A stretch of 64,000 nucleotides of DNA from Palaemon carinicauda (GCF_036898095.1 NC_090744.1:99395740-99459739), one strand, 5' to 3'. Positions 46,256 through 58,399 are shown, numbered from the stretch's first letter. Made by a program: numbers and translations. The notes: generated from the letters alone by a model not told the origin.

Positions 46256-46504
46256 ATGACAAATTCGTAGATAATTTGTATTTTTCCTAATTATATAAAC
46301 CTTAGCTATTTACATGGGGTAATTACTTCAGCGTAGCTGAATGACGAGCCATAAGAATTTTAACGAGGGTTTACTATCCTGCCGCTAGTTAGCGGGGGGT
46401 AGGGAGGGGTAGCTAGCTACCCCCCCCCTCACACACACCGGTGAATGCTTCACTTTGCTTAGAGGTAGGACTTATCCCGGGGGACAGGGCTGGCGGGCAA
46501 ATAT

Positions 46505-46640
46505 GTGTAAATAGCTAAGGTTTGTATAGTTAGGAAAAATACAAATTACTGTATCTACGAATTTGTCATTTGTTCCGTAACTGAAATACAAACCACACTA
46601 TTTACATGGGGTGACTCAACCCTTAGGTAGGGAGGTAAGT
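46505..46640 (-). repeat. B4 internal complementary region
   Basis: taaatagctaaggtttgtat through gaatttgtca mirrors the left outer edge. tttgttccgtaactgaaata through tgactcaaccctt mirrors the right outer region. The centre (aatttgtca|tttgttcc, about 46560-46578) is the inverted complement of the B4-B5 junction. Confidence 0.88.
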
Positions 46641-47086
46641 CCTTGCCATACTGGCTTTGGCTTGCCCGGGGACTCAAAATTCGAGTGTGTAAGTACTCAA
46701 GAAATAAGGAGTCCCTGCTCCTCGCTAGCATGCTGTGAAACTGCTGCGGCCTACATAAGCTGTGTGTGAAGGTGAGAAGTGACTCGTCCTAGGAAGTTGA
46801 CCTGGAGTTCTTCAGATGCAAATCTAGGCTAAGACTCTCCCAATACCACCTCGTCAGGGTATGGGGACATGACAGTATTACACTTAATACTAGGAACACA
46901 AGGGAGCATGGCTTACCTGCAGTGGTTTGAGGTCAGCTGTGCAGAGAACCCAGGATGCTGCTTTCTCCAAGGGAGGAGAGGATGAAGAAAAGAATAAGGG
47001 CCAGACAGATCTTTTCATTCACGCAGACTAAAACCGGGTAACAATGCCCTCAACCTTCTGCTACTTGTCCATTAAGGAACCTGAGG

Positions 47087-48100
47087 TTAGACCAGCTGTT
47101 GTGCAGCCACCACAGGGCCGATAGAGAACGTATCGAGCCTCCTGTGTGTCACGTCTTGCAGGTAGTGAGCCGTGAAGGTGGTCTGACGCTTCCACACCCC
47201 AGCTTGAAGGACCTGCGTCACTGAATAATTTTTCTTGAAGGCCAGGGACGTAGCTATGCCCTTGACATCATACGCTCTAGGGCGACGTGACGGAGAAGGG
47301 TCAAGATTCAAGACCGTATGTATTACCTTGCGAATCCAGGCCGAGATAGTATTCCTGGTGACCCTCCTCTTCGTCTTCCCGGTGCTCACGAACAGGTCTC
47401 GCACCCGGGGACAAACTGCAGCTGCTCTTTTAAGATACAACCTCAGACTCCTCACTGGGCACAGTAGGAGATGGTCTGGGTCATCTGTTACAGAACGGAG
47501 ATTTGAAACCTGGAAAGTCGAACCTAGGGTCTGGCACTCCCGGATTCTGAGTCTTGGCAACAAACTCAGGGACGAAGCTGAACGTTACCTCCCCCCATCC
47601 CCTTGAATGGGCGATGTCGTACGAGAGACCATGTAGCTCACTGACTCGCTTGGCCGAGGCCAATGCTAGCAGGAAAACCGTCTTCCAGGTAAGGTGGCGA
47701 TCTGAAGCCTGGCGTAATGGTTCATAGGGAGGTCTCTTCAGAGACCTGAGAACTCGAACCACGTTCCATGGAGGGTCTCACTTCCGACTGAGGGCAGGTA
47801 AGTTCATAACTCTGTATGAGAAGGGGAAGTTCCAGCGAGGAAGAAATGTCCATTCCTTTAAGCCTGAAGGCAAGACTTAAGGCTGAGCGATAGCCTTTCA
47901 CTGCCAAGACTGAAAGGTGCATTTCCTCCCGCAAATACACGAGGAACTCCGCTATTGCTGGAATAGTGGCATCGAGGGGAGAGATACCCCTTCCACGACA
48001 CCAACCCCAGAAGACTCGCCATTTCGCCTGGTAGACACCTGCGGATGACTTTCGCAGGTGACCAGACATCCTGTTCACAACTTGTTGCGAAAATCCTCTC
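47087..48100 (-). pseudogene. B4 tyrosine recombinase relic
   Basis: Three overlapping frames: 47722-48078 (QAKWRVFWGWCRGRGISPLD, VKGYRSALSLAFR), 47481-47762 (ASAKRVSELHGLSYDIAHSR, first catalytic Arg) and 47087-47563 (the rest). Two frameshifts, near 47750 and 47520, separate them. In the last frame the catalytic box reads AYDVKG where B5 and B3 have AHDVRG, so both His and Arg are replaced. The Tyr (TFTAHYLQDV) is present. Confidence 0.85.
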
Positions 48101-49328
48101 TCCGTGAGGAGATGCTAGATAGTCTCCATGCGTGAAGTCGAAGCGAAGCCACGGCTTTGTGGAAGATGTTGGCGTGTGGTTGTTTGAGTAGCTCGTGACG
48201 TGGAGGGAGTTCTCTCAGACCCTCCGTGAGGAGTTGCAGAAGGTCCGGGAACCATTCTGCGTGATGCCATAGCGGAGCTATCAGGGTCATTGAAAGATTG
48301 ACCGATATTCTGGTCTTGTTAAGCACCCTCCTCATCAGACAGAACGGGGGAAAGGCGTACACATCGACGTTGTCCCACCGTTGTTGGAAGGCATCCTGCC
48401 AGAGAGCCTTGGGGTCTGGGACCGGGGAGCAGTACAGCGGGAGCTTGAAGTTCAGCGCTGTAGCGAACAGATCCAGCGTCGGGGAACCCCACAAAGTGAG
48501 GGCTTTGTTGGCTACTTGAGGATCCAAAGACCACTCGGTACTCACTATATGCGTCGCTCTGCTCAAACTGTCGGCGAGCACATTCCTTTTGCCTGGAATG
48601 AAGCGAGCCGCTAGTGTGATCGAGTGGACTTCGGACCATCTCAGAATCTCTACTGCAAGATGGGATAGCTGTTCTGAAAAGGTACCTCCCTGCTTGTTGA
48701 TATAAGCCACCACCGTGGTGTTGTCGCTCATTACCACCACAGAGTGGCCCGCCAGGACTTGGTGGAACTTCTGAAGTGCCAGGAACACAGCCTTCATTTC
48801 TAGTAGGTTTATGTGAAGGTACTTTTCTGATTCTGACCACAGGCCTGAGGTCCTGTGGTTCAGGACGTGGGCCCCCCACCCTTTCTTTGATGCGTCCGAG
48901 AACAACATCAAATCCGGGGGAAGGACGAAAAGATCCACTCCCTTTCGTAGGTTCTCGTCCGCCACCCACCACTGGAGGTCCGTCCGTTCCGCAGGACCCA
49001 CAGGGACCAAAGTGTCCGGGGAATCATGACCTTGATTCCACCGGGACTTGAGTCGCCACTGGAGAGATCTCATTCTGAGGCGACCGTTGGGAACGAGATG
49101 GGCCAGGGAGGAGAGGTGGCCGAGGAGACGCAGCCACATTTGGGCTGGGAGTTCTTCTCGATTGAGGAAAGGCCTCGCGACCTTCCTCAGCCTTGCTATC
49201 CTGTCGTCTGATGGGAAGGCTTTGTGGTGATTGGTGTCTATAACCATGCCTAGATATACTGTACCAGTTTCTGAGAGGGCTGCAGAGAGGACTTCTCGAG
49301 ATTTACCATGATCCCTAGATCCTGGCAA
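48075..49328 (-). pseudogene. B4 RT connection / RNase H / MT-like frame (417 codons, open)
   Basis: Continuous frame with the RT thumb (YLGMVIDTNHHKAFPSDDRI) and RNase H: Asp (LMLFSDASKKGWG), Glu (LLEMKAVF), Asp (VMSDNTTVVAYI), Asp (NVLADSLSR), all present. The MT-like segment follows (TLDLFATALNFKLP, SPVPDPKALW, YAFPPFCLM). An N-terminal part of YR follows (PHANIFHKAVASLRLHAW). Taken alone the RNase H looks functional. It is labelled pseudogene because the upstream RT and downstream YR frames are shifted. Confidence 0.85.
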
Positions 49329-50383
49329 ACTTCGAGGAGCTTGTCTCGGTGGCGAAGAAGGGTTGCCTCCGAGTCCGCTAAGATCAGCCAGTCATCCAGA
49401 TAACGGAGGAGACGGATGCCGATCCTGTGAGCCCACGAAGATATCAGGGTAAACACTCTGGTGAACACCTGAGGGGCTGTGGAGAGACCGAAACACAGCA
49501 CCTTGAACTGGTAGATCTTGTTGTCTAGGCAAAATCTTAGGTACTTCCTTGAAGACGGATGGACTGGGATCTGGAAGTACGCGTCCTTCAGGTCCAGTGT
49601 ACACATGAAGTCTTGTGGTCTCACTGCAAGTCTGACCGTGTCTGCCGTCTCCATACTGAACGGAGTTTGTTTGACAAACCCGTTCAGGGTTGAGAGGTCG
49701 ATGACTGGTCTCCAGCCTCCAGATGCCTTTCTCACAAGAAGGGTTGCCTCCGAGTCTGCTAGGATCAGCCAGTCGTCCAGATAACGGAGGAGACGGATGC
49801 CGATCCTGTGAGCCCACGAAGATATCAGGGTGAACACTCTGGTGAACACCTGAGGGCCTGTGGAGAGACCGAAACACAGCACCTTGAACTGGTAGATCTT
49901 GTTGTCTAGGCAAAATCTTAGGTACTTCCTTGAAGACGGATGGACTGGGATCTGGAAGTACGCTTCCTTCAGGTCCAGTGTACACATGAAGTCTTGTGGT
50001 CTCACTGCAAGTCTGACTGTGTCTGCCGTCTCCATACTGAACGGAGTCTGTTTGACAAACCCGTTCAGGGTTGAGAGGTCGATGACTGGTCTCCAGCCTC
50101 CAGACGCCTTTCTCACAAGAAAGAGTCGACTGTAGAAGCCTGGGGACCCGTCTACATCCTCCTGGAGAGCATCCTTCTTCAACATGGTCTGGACTTCTGC
50201 CCAAAGGGCTTGCCCTCTTGCCGATCCCATGGCAAGAGAGCTCAACGACACTGGATTCGCTGTCAGGGGAGGTAGAGAAGCTGTGAACGGGACGTGATAA
50301 CCCTGAGCGATTACGGAAATCATCCAGGTATCTGCCCCGAGTTGCTGCCACCTTGCCGCGCAACTTTGTAGGCATCCCCCCAC
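49250..50383 (-). pseudogene. B4 reverse transcriptase with in-frame duplicated palm
   Basis: 377-codon open frame. After FYSRLFLVRKASGGW, the palm segment (WRPVIDLSTLNGFVKQTPFS to YLDDWLILADSEATL) occurs twice in succession, 127 residues each. The protein thus has two YLDD boxes and two copies of the DLK-AYFQIP motif. The second YLDD is followed by the normal thumb (QDLGIMVNLEKSSLQPSQ) and the frame then ends at QYI. Normal family RTs (B5, C) have one palm. Such a protein is unlikely to fold as a working polymerase. Confidence 0.88.
49360..50121. repeat. 381-bp tandem duplication in B4 RT
   Basis: Units of about 49360-49740 and 49741-50121, joined at the microhomology aagaagggttgcctcc. I count roughly ten substitutions between them, so they have diverged since duplication. 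381 is divisible by three and the frame is kept. Confidence 0.93.
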
Positions 50384-50559
50384 TGGTGGACATGCAGGGG
50401 GACTGCCAACCCTAGCGTTTACGGCCTCGGCCGTTTCCTCTAGGGGTCTTGCCTCCCCTGGAGGACTTCTTGCTCCTGCTCTTGGCAGGAAAGGGCTGAC
50501 ACACCTTCGGCTTTGCTGCAGTAGTCTTCTTCGTGTCCTTAGCCGGACGGGGCTGTTGG

Positions 50560-53500
50560 GCCGCTGGAGGTTTGTAGGGCCTCGATGTCAGGGCCCTATG
50601 GATGAGGGAATCCTGGTTGGACTTCCCTCACCTCTCAGCGGTAAGCTCCACGTCCTTAGGCTCAAACAAACTCTTACTGAGCACGGAAGAGTGTCTGAGC
50701 CTGCTAACATCCAAACTGGGAACCTTCTGGTGGAATCTCTCAGCCACAGTGTCCCGTCGTTTGAGAATCGTATTGGCCCACAAGCTCGAGACTTGGTGGG
50801 CCAGAAACTCGATGGTCCGCGTGCCTGAGAGCAAGAAAGTCTCCAGTGCCTTCCTGGTGCTTTCTTTGGAGAGGTCCTCAGACCGCACCAGGATGCCCAG
50901 AGACCCCAGCCAGATGTCAAGCCACGAAGTTGCCTGCATGGCACACTTAGCGACCTTCTCCTGGCTTAGGATCTCAGTAGCTGAGTAGGACACGTGCCGG
51001 TTGGAGAGTCTCTCTAGAGGGACTCCCCCTGTGAGTTCTTACACGGAGTGGTGAATCGGAAGACCCAAACAAGACTCCTCAAGGATCTCAAAGTACCTCC
51101 TCTGATGGACTCGAGGAGGAGGGAGGAGCTTGTTACCGGCGCTGGATCTGCTGGAGGAGGCAAGCTCAGAGAGCTGGCCCTCGACCTTGTCCCTGGCACT
51201 CTTCATCCCCTGAGACCAGGGCAAAGCTGCACTGGCCCTAGAGGGTTTCTGGGTGCCGTAGACACGGTCCAAGACCGTGTCCTTACCCTCATGAGGAAGA
51301 ATCTCTGGGTCTGGGATCCCGTTGAGGTTCCTCATGAGGGTCAGGACTTGCCAGAACGCGTGTTCTGACTCTTGTTGCTCTCCTCCTGAAGGACTGGCAG
51401 CAAAGTCTCCTGTCCCCAGTGGCTCTTCCTGGGGGAACACGTGGACATCCTTGGAAGGTCTAGATGGCTCCTGTCTGATCCTTGTTGACGACTTGGGGAT
51501 AGTCTTAAGAGTCCTTCGGTTCCCTCCTGGGAGGGATACAGGACTTGAGTAATGATGGGGTGGAAACCCCTGGACGAGAAGACTTCTCAGGGAGAGGCGG
51601 AGTTTCCCCCATTGGTGCGATGGGGGAACGGTCCGGCTCGTCCGACTCTCCTGAGGATGGGTAATCCTCATCCGCAGGGGAGGGAGAGAAAGTCAAGGGG
51701 GGGGGGGGAAGGAGCCTTGCGCAAGGATCTGCAAGGAAACAAAATAGTCCTTGGAGGTGTTTCCACAGGAGGGACTCCTCTCTTCCTCTTCAGGGGGGGA
51801 GGAAGCCGCCACTGATTTGTGACCCACGTCAGAGAGGACGGGCTTCATCGCCTGCACAAGAGCTCTGACCAGGGTCCTGAACCAGGGCTGCTGGCTGACA
51901 GTCGCGCTGTCAGACACTCCCTCTGGAGGGAAGGGAGTTCGATCCCTTGGAGAAGTCGACAAATGCGAGTTCGCCTGAGAAGCTGAAACAAAAGAGTCCT
52001 TAGACCTGTCCGGGAACCGCCCCTCCTCCGGCGAGCGCGCTGTTCTGCGCTTGCGGGGAGGGAAACGAGACGATGACTAATCCGCCTGGCGACGCTCGCG
52101 CTGGAGGTCGCGCGATGGGCCCTGACCAGGATCGCGCACGAAAGGATCGCGTGAGCCAGGAATCTCGCGCTCGCGCGGGCGTGAGAGGTTGGTGGAGCGG
52201 GCGTGAGAGGTTGGTGGAGCAGGCGTGAGAGGTTGGTGGAGTGGGCATGAGAGGTTGGTGGAGCGGGCGCGGTGGCGCGTAGGCGAGGCCACAGGCGCGT
52301 GGGCGCGATGGCGCGCAGGAGATGGTGTGGGCGCATGGGCGCGGGAGCGAGCAGGAGATGGAGCGGGCGCGCCTAGGAGATGGCGAGGGCGTGTGGCGCG
52401 CAAGAGCTGGAACGTGAGGAGGCTGGATGCGAGGGCGCGCAGCATCCTGATGCGGCACTGACGGGCGCGAGAGGGCAGTGGCGCATGGGCGTGTATCCGG
52501 AAGAACCGGGCGAGAGCGCAGGTTCAGGATAGCGCGAGGGTGGGTTCGCACGTTGGAGTGTAGGTGGGCACTGCTCCGAAAGAACAGGCATATTAACCTG
52601 TGGGCGCGCTGGTGTGCGCTGCAGCGGTAGGCGAGCAGGGCGCACGGATGGATTAGGGCGCACAGGTGTGCGCTGGAGGGTTGCCTTGAGAACTGGAACC
52701 TGGCGCGCAACCGGAGCGTCACGCGCGGCTGGAACGCGTGCAGGGTCGCGCGGTCTGGAAGGAGAGTCCTGGGGTGCCTGTGAGCGCCCGTGCGCTAGCT
52801 TAGGCACCTCCTGGACTGCGCGCTGTGATATAGAAGCGCGCTGGCGCGTTGGCGAGCGCGCGTGCGCTGTAACTGGAACTGCGCGCGATGGGCGCGCTTC
52901 GCGCCTAACTCCAGACGGGCGCTGCGAGTCCAGAGGTACCTGTGAGCGCCTGTGCGCTAACGTAGGAGCCTCTTGGACTGCGCGCGACGAGGCAGGAACC
53001 GGGGAACACTGGGGCGCAGGTGGGCGCGTGTGCACAGGTGGGCACTGGCGTGCTGGGTCAGGAACTGCTGGCGGGCGCCGGGGCGCAGAAGGATGTGGGC
53101 ACGCAGGGGAACCCTGGCGCGTAACAGGAACAGGGGCGCGCACGCGCGCAGGTGAGCACTGTGGCGCTAAGACTGGAACAGCGGCAGCAGCAGCAGGAGG
53201 GCACGCAGGTAGAACCTGGCGCTTGAGGGCAAGAGGCGCGGATTTGCGCTCAGGGCCCTTAAGCCCCGAAGGGCCCGGTACCTGCGCAGTGGCAGGATCA
53301 GGTGGCGCGTAACGCACATCCGCATCGTCGAAAGGTGACGGCAGGTCAGCAGGTCTGGAGGGAGACTGGTCACCGGGTCCCGAAGGACGACCATCATCCG
53401 AAGGGAATCGCGAACGATCCCCGGAGAGGTCTAAGGTGGTTGCTAGCAGGATCGGCGAACGGCGAGTCGTCTCCTCCGCAGAGGACTGTGGTGACGACAA

Positions 53501-54382
53501 GCCGAAGAGGCGCCTCCTAACTCCCTTATGAGGGGAAGGAAGGCCTCTACGGCGAAGGGGAGGATGAGCCTCCGCCTTATACGCCAACGAGGGGCCGTGG
53601 GGTCAGCAGGCTGACCACCATAGGGCCTCCGCAGAGGAGTCTCTGTAAGTGAACTCCCCCGGTGGGGGAGAATCACCGGCAGGAGAGACCGTAGGACTTA
53701 GATCCTCCCTCGAAAGGTGTTCGGAAGGGGAATCTAAGCCTTCAGCTACCTCAGCAACAGGAACGGGGGTTTGGCTAGACCCACGAGATGCCTCCGTCAC
53801 AACAACGTCAACAACAGACAGAGGATCTATCCCAGCTGTAGTTGGCGATTGTTTGACAGCTGCACTAAGTTTGATCATGTCAAACAGGGCTTCCCTGGAG
53901 GGCGAACCCTGCAGCCCCAAGGAAGCCCAAAGCTGCAACAAATCATGATTAAACACAGGTAAATCAATATTCAAATCCTCCTCCGGGGGAGGAGGGGCAG
54001 CCGCCTCGCTATGGGAGGCAACTACCTCTCCCGCACCCCGGGATCGGTCAACAGCAGTACGGTCTACGCTACCACTCGCCGGCCTCTCGGAAGAGACCGC
54101 TCGAGGGGGAGCTTCGGAGGAGGAAAGGGCTACAGAAGAAGTCCTGGAATTTTCTCTCTTCAAAGAAGCCTCTGAAGGAGAAAGATCCCTTTTAGACTTT
54201 TTCTTCCGGCACCGGGCAAACCTCTCCCACTGGGAGGTAGACCACTCCCTACATTCCATACTTACATTACCACTATCACACCGTTGGCCCCTACAGTGAG
54301 GACACAAGGTTTGGGGATCGGTGTTGACCGCCGACATAAAGGTCCCACAAGGGAGGCCGGGAAGTCCAGGGCATGTACGCAT
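50560..54382 (-). pseudogene. B4 Gag (broken) with N-terminal Cys cluster and Arg/Pro/Ser-rich domain
   Basis: Starts with ATG at 54382. Residues 4-44 form a Cys cluster (C4, C12, C27, C30, C35, C44; LCPHCRGQRC) followed by the EWSTSQWERF signature and a basic patch (RKKKSKRD). An acidic Ser/Pro-rich section follows, then at 52100-53250 a GC-rich low-complexity domain of Arg/Pro/Ser/Ala repeats (SPARQ, RTPARP). A C-terminal helical part lies at 50628-51671 (LRHSSVLSKSLFEPKDVELT). Frames change near 53600 (TGA) and several times below 52370. Probable nucleocapsid protein by position. Confidence 0.7.
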
Positions 54383-54499
54383 AGTCAGTAGAGGCCAACT
54401 TCAAACACAGTGGAAAACAAAAAGCAAAAACAGATTAAATATGGCAGTCAAAGCGAGGGAGAGAGCAGACAGGTCTGTTCTCTGCTCGAGCCAAAAGTA

Positions 54500-54690
54500 A
54501 AGTGAAGCCTTCACTGGTGTGTGTGAGGAGGGGGGGGTAGCTAGCTACCCCTCCCTATCCCCCGCTAACTAGCGGCGGGGTAGTGAACCCTCATTAAAAT
54601 TCTTATGGCTCGTCATTCAGCTACGCCTAAGTAATTACCCCATGTAAATAGCGTGGTTTGTATTTCAATTACGGAACAAATGACAAATTC
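54500..54690 (-). repeat. B4 right ITR and B4-B5 junction
   Basis: The ITR (tagctagctacccctccct, gctaactagcggcggggtag) matches the inverted left ITR of B4 (46370-46430). At 54661-54700 the B4 right edge (attacggaacaaa) continues without any extra base into the B5 left edge (tgacaaattcgtagataatt). Confidence 0.9.
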
Positions 54691-55507
54691 GTAGATAATT
54701 TGTATTTTTCCTAACTATACAAACCTTAGCTGTTTAAAGTGGGTAATTACTTTCGGCGTAGCTGAAAGGACAACCCATTAAAATTTAACGAGGGTTTGCT
54801 ACCGCTAGTTAGCGGGGGGTAGGGAGGGTAGTTAGCTACCCTCCCCCCTCAAACACCTGTGTTGTAAGCTCACTTTGCTTAGAGGTAGGACTTCATGGGG
54901 GACAGGGCTGGTGAGCAAGTTTTATTAAATAGCTAAGGTTTGTATAGTTGGGAAAAATACAAATTATCTACCAATTTGTCATTTGTTCCGTAACTGGAAT
55001 ACAAACCACGCTATTTAAAGTGGGTGACTTAACCCTTAGGAAGGGTGGAATAAGTCCCAGCCATACTGGCTTTGGCTTTGCCCGGGGACTCATTATCTGA
55101 GTGTGTCAGCACTCAACAATAAAGAGTCCCTGCACCTTGCTCGCACCTTGCAATGCAAGGGCTGCGGCCAACGTAAGCTGTGTGGGAAGGAAAAAAGTGT
55201 GACTCGTCCTAGGAAGTTGACCTGAAGTTCTTTAGATAGAAACTTTAGGCTAGGACTCTCCCAATACCACCTCGTCAGGGTATGGGGACGCGACAGTATT
55301 AACTTAATACTAGGAACACAAGGGAACATGGTTTACCTGCAGTGGTTTGAGGTCAGCTGTGCAGAGAACCCAGGATGCTGCTTTCCCCAAGAGAGGGGAG
55401 GATGAAGAAAAGAATAAGGGCCAGACATACCTTTTCTTTCATGCAGACTAAAACCGGGTAACAATTCCCTCAACCCTCTGCCACTTGTCCATTAAGGAGC
55501 CTGAGGT

Positions 55508-56450
55508 TTAAACCAGCTGTTGTGCAGCCACCACAGGGCCAATAGAGAACGTATCGAGCCTTCTGTGGGTCACGTCTTGCAGGTATTGGGCTGTGAAGGT
55601 CGTTTGACGCTTCCAGACCCCGGCTTGTAGAACCTGCGTCACTGATGAGTTCTTCTTGAAGGCCAGGGAGGTAGCTACTCCCCTGACATCATGAGCTCTA
55701 GGACGACGTGATGGAGGAGGGTCAGGATTCAGGGACAGATGGATTGCCTTTCGAATCCATGGTGAGATGGTGTTCTTGGTAACCCTCCTCTTCGATCTCC
55801 CAGTGCTAACAAACAAAGCCTGCACTTTGGGACGAATTGCAGCTGTTCTCTTCAGGTATAGCCTCAGACTCCTTACTGGGCACAGTAGGAGATGGTCTGG
55901 GTCATCTGTTACAGAACGAAGACTCGAAATCCGGAAGGAGTCGAAGCGAGGGTCCGGCACTCCCGGATTCTGAGTCTTAGCAATAAACTCAGAGACGAAG
56001 CTGAACGTTACCTCCCCCCATCCCCTTGAATGGGCGATGTCATACGAGAGACCATGAAGTTCGCTAACTCGCTTGGCTGACGACAAAGCTAGTAGGAACA
56101 CCGTCTTCCAAGTCAGGTGGCGATCTGAAGCCTAGTGTAATGGTTCGTAGGGAGGTCTCTTAAGAGACCTGAGAACTCGAACCACGTTCCATGGAGGAGG
56201 TCTCACTTCCGACTGAGGGCAGGTAAGTTCATAACTACGTATGAGTAGGGAAAGTTCTAGCAAAGAAGAAATGTCCACTCCTTTGAGCCTGAAGGCTAGA
56301 CTTAAGGCTGAGCGATAGCCTTTCACTGCCGAGACTGAAAGGCGCATTTCTTCTCGCAAGTACACGAAGAACTCTGCTATTGCTAAAATAGTGACATCGA
56401 GTGGAGAGATACCCTTTCCACGACACCAACCACAGAAAACTCTCCACACA
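55508..56450 (-). pseudogene. B5 tyrosine recombinase (nearly complete)
   Basis: 55508-56101 is an open 197-codon frame with the catalytic set: Arg (SSAKRVSELHGLS), His and Arg (RRPRAHDVRGVATS), Tyr (TFTAQYLQDVTHRR). The core-binding part is in 56132-56449 (WRVFCGWCRGKGIS; SVSAVKGYRSALSLAF), separated by a stop near 56130. Catalytic residues intact in B5 are mutated in B4. Confidence 0.85.
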
Positions 56451-56459
56451 CTGACTTTC

Positions 56460-57720
56460 GCAGGTGTCCAGACATCCTTTCCGCAACTTGTTGCGAAAAT
56501 CCTCTCTCTGCGAAGAGATGCTGGATAGTCTCCAGGCGTGAAGCCGAATCGAAGCTACGGCTTTGTGAAAGATGTTGGCGTGTGGTTGTTCGAGTAGCTC
56601 GTGTCGCGGAGGGAGTTCTCTCGGAGGCTCCATAAGGAGTTGCAGAAGGTCCGGGAACCATTCCGCGTGATGCCACAGCGGAACTATGAGAGTCATCGAG
56701 AGGTTGACCGATAGTCTGGTCTTGTTGAGTACCCTCCTCATCAGACAGAAAGGTGTATACGTCAATGTTGTCCCACCATTGTTGGAAAGTATCTTGCCAG
56801 AGAGCCTTGGGGTCCGGGACTGGGGAGCAGTACAGCGGCAGTTTGAAGTTCAACGCTGTCGCGAACAGATCCACAATCGGGGAACCCCACAAAGTCAGGA
56901 CTTTGTTGGCTACTTGAGGATCCAAAGACCACTCGGTACTCACTATCTGAGATGCTCTGCTCAGACTGTCGGCGAGCACATTCCTTTTGCCCGGAATGAA
57001 GCGAGCCAAAAGTGGAATCGAGTGGACTTTGGTCCATCTCAGTATCTCTACTGCAAGATGGGATAGCTATTCTGAAAAGGTACCTCCCTGCTTGTTGATA
57101 TAAGCCACTACTGTGGTGTTGTCGCTCATCACCACCACAGAGTGACCCGCCAGGTGCTGTTGGAACTGTTGAAGGGCCAGAAAAATGGCCTTCATTTCTA
57201 GCAGATTTATATGGAGGCACTTTTCTGATTCTGACCACAGGCCTGAGGTCCTGTGGTTCAGGACGTGGGCCCCCCACCCTTTCTTTGAGGCGTCCGAAAA
57301 CAGCATCAAATCCAGGGGGAGGACGAGAAGATCCACTCCCTTTCGTAGGTTCTCGTCTGCCACCCACCACTGAAGGTCCGTCCGTTCCGCGAGACCCATA
57401 GGGATCAAGACGTCTGGGGAATCATGCCCTTGATTCCACCGGGACTTGAGTCGCCATTGCAGGGATCTCATTCTGAGACGACCGTTGGGAACTGGACGGA
57501 CCATGGATGAGAGATGGCCGAGGAGACGTAACCATGATTGGGCTGGGAGTTTGTTTCGTCTGAGGAAAGGACTTGCGACCTTCCTCAGCCTTGCTATCCT
57601 GTTGTGGAGATTGGTGTCCAATATCATGCCTAGATATACCAGTCTTTGGGTAGGAAGCAGAGAAGACTTCTCGAGATTTACCATGATCCCCAGATCTTGG
57701 CAAATCCCCAGAAGTTTGTC
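56460..57720 (-). pseudogene. B5 RT connection / RNase H / MT-like relic
   Basis: 57067-57684 reads VNLEKSSLLPTQRLVYLGMI, then RNase H Asp (LMLFSDASKKGWG), Glu (NLLEMKAIF) and Asp (VMSDNTTVVAYI), ending at a TAG after GGTFSE (57067). 56383-57009 continues with the fourth Asp (NVLADSLSR) and MT-like sequence (PIVDLFATALNFKLP). A deletion in YAFPPFCLM (YTFLSDEEG) breaks the MT box. A small deletion in the thumb (IDTNLHNRIA) removes the FPSDD motif. Confidence 0.82.
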
Positions 57721-58335
57721 TCAGTGTCGAAGAAGGGTTGACTCCGAGTCTGCTAAGATCAGCCAGTCGTCCAGATAACGGAGGAGACGGATGCCGATCT
57801 TGTGTGCCCACGAAGATATCAGGGTGAACACTCTGGTGAAAACCTGAGGTGCTGTTGAGAGACCGAAACACAGCACCTTGAACTGGTAGATCTTGTTGTC
57901 TAGGCTGAATCTTAGGTACTTCCTTGAAGACGGATGGATTGGGATCTGGAAGTACGCGTCCTTCAGATCCAGTGTGCACATGAAGTCTCGCGGTCTCACT
58001 GCGAGTCTGACCGTGTCTGCCGTCTCCATGCTGAACGGGGTCTGCTTGACAAACCTGTTCAGAGCTGAGAGGTCGATGACTGGTCTCCAGCCTCCAGACG
58101 CCTTCTTTACAAGAAAGAGTCGACTGTAGAAGCCTGGGGACCCGTCGACGACCTCTTGGAGAGCGTCCTTCTTCAACGTGGTCTCGACTTCTGCCCAAAG
58201 GGCTTGCCCTCTTGCCAATTCCATGGCAAGAGAGCTCAACGACACTAGATTCGCTGTCAGGGGAGGTAGTGATGTTATGAACGGGACGCGATATCCTTGG
58301 CTGATCACGGAGATCGCGATGAAGATGACCTGACT
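57721..58335 (-). pseudogene. B5 reverse transcriptase (single palm)
   Basis: Frame from the fingers (GSPGFYSRLFLVKKASGGW) through the palm: LDLKDAYFQIPIHPSSRKYL, QFKVLCFGLSTAPQVFTR and LLRYLDDWLILADSESTLLR. The YLDD box is intact; a stop directly follows at 57721 (TGA in place of the HRDKLL codons). It is the reference showing that family B normally has one palm unit. Confidence 0.85.
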
Positions 58336-58399
58336 GCGCGTCGTACTGCAGGATCCTGTGTGGGAATGCGCTGTGGATCGCGCTGGGCATCGATAGGCC

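Larger units (their letters stand above)
46256..54680 (-). mobile_element. B4: near full-length DIRS family B copy
   Basis: 8.4 kb, minus orientation. The left outer edge (aatgacaaattcgtagataa) starts at 46256 and the right outer edge (cagttacggaacaaa type) ends at 54680. The ICR is at about 46505-46640. Order from the right: Gag (54382 leftward to about 50560), RT (50383-49250, with an internal duplication), RNase H/MT (49328-48075), YR (about 48100-47087). Frames are long but interrupted. Its right end is fused directly to the left end of B5. Confidence 0.9.

Noticed and set aside
52210..53312. Plus-strand ORFs over the Gag GC-rich repeat (for example 232 codons at 52614-53312)
   Set aside because: High GC removes stop codons on both strands. 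The minus-strand reading fits the element and aligns with other copies.
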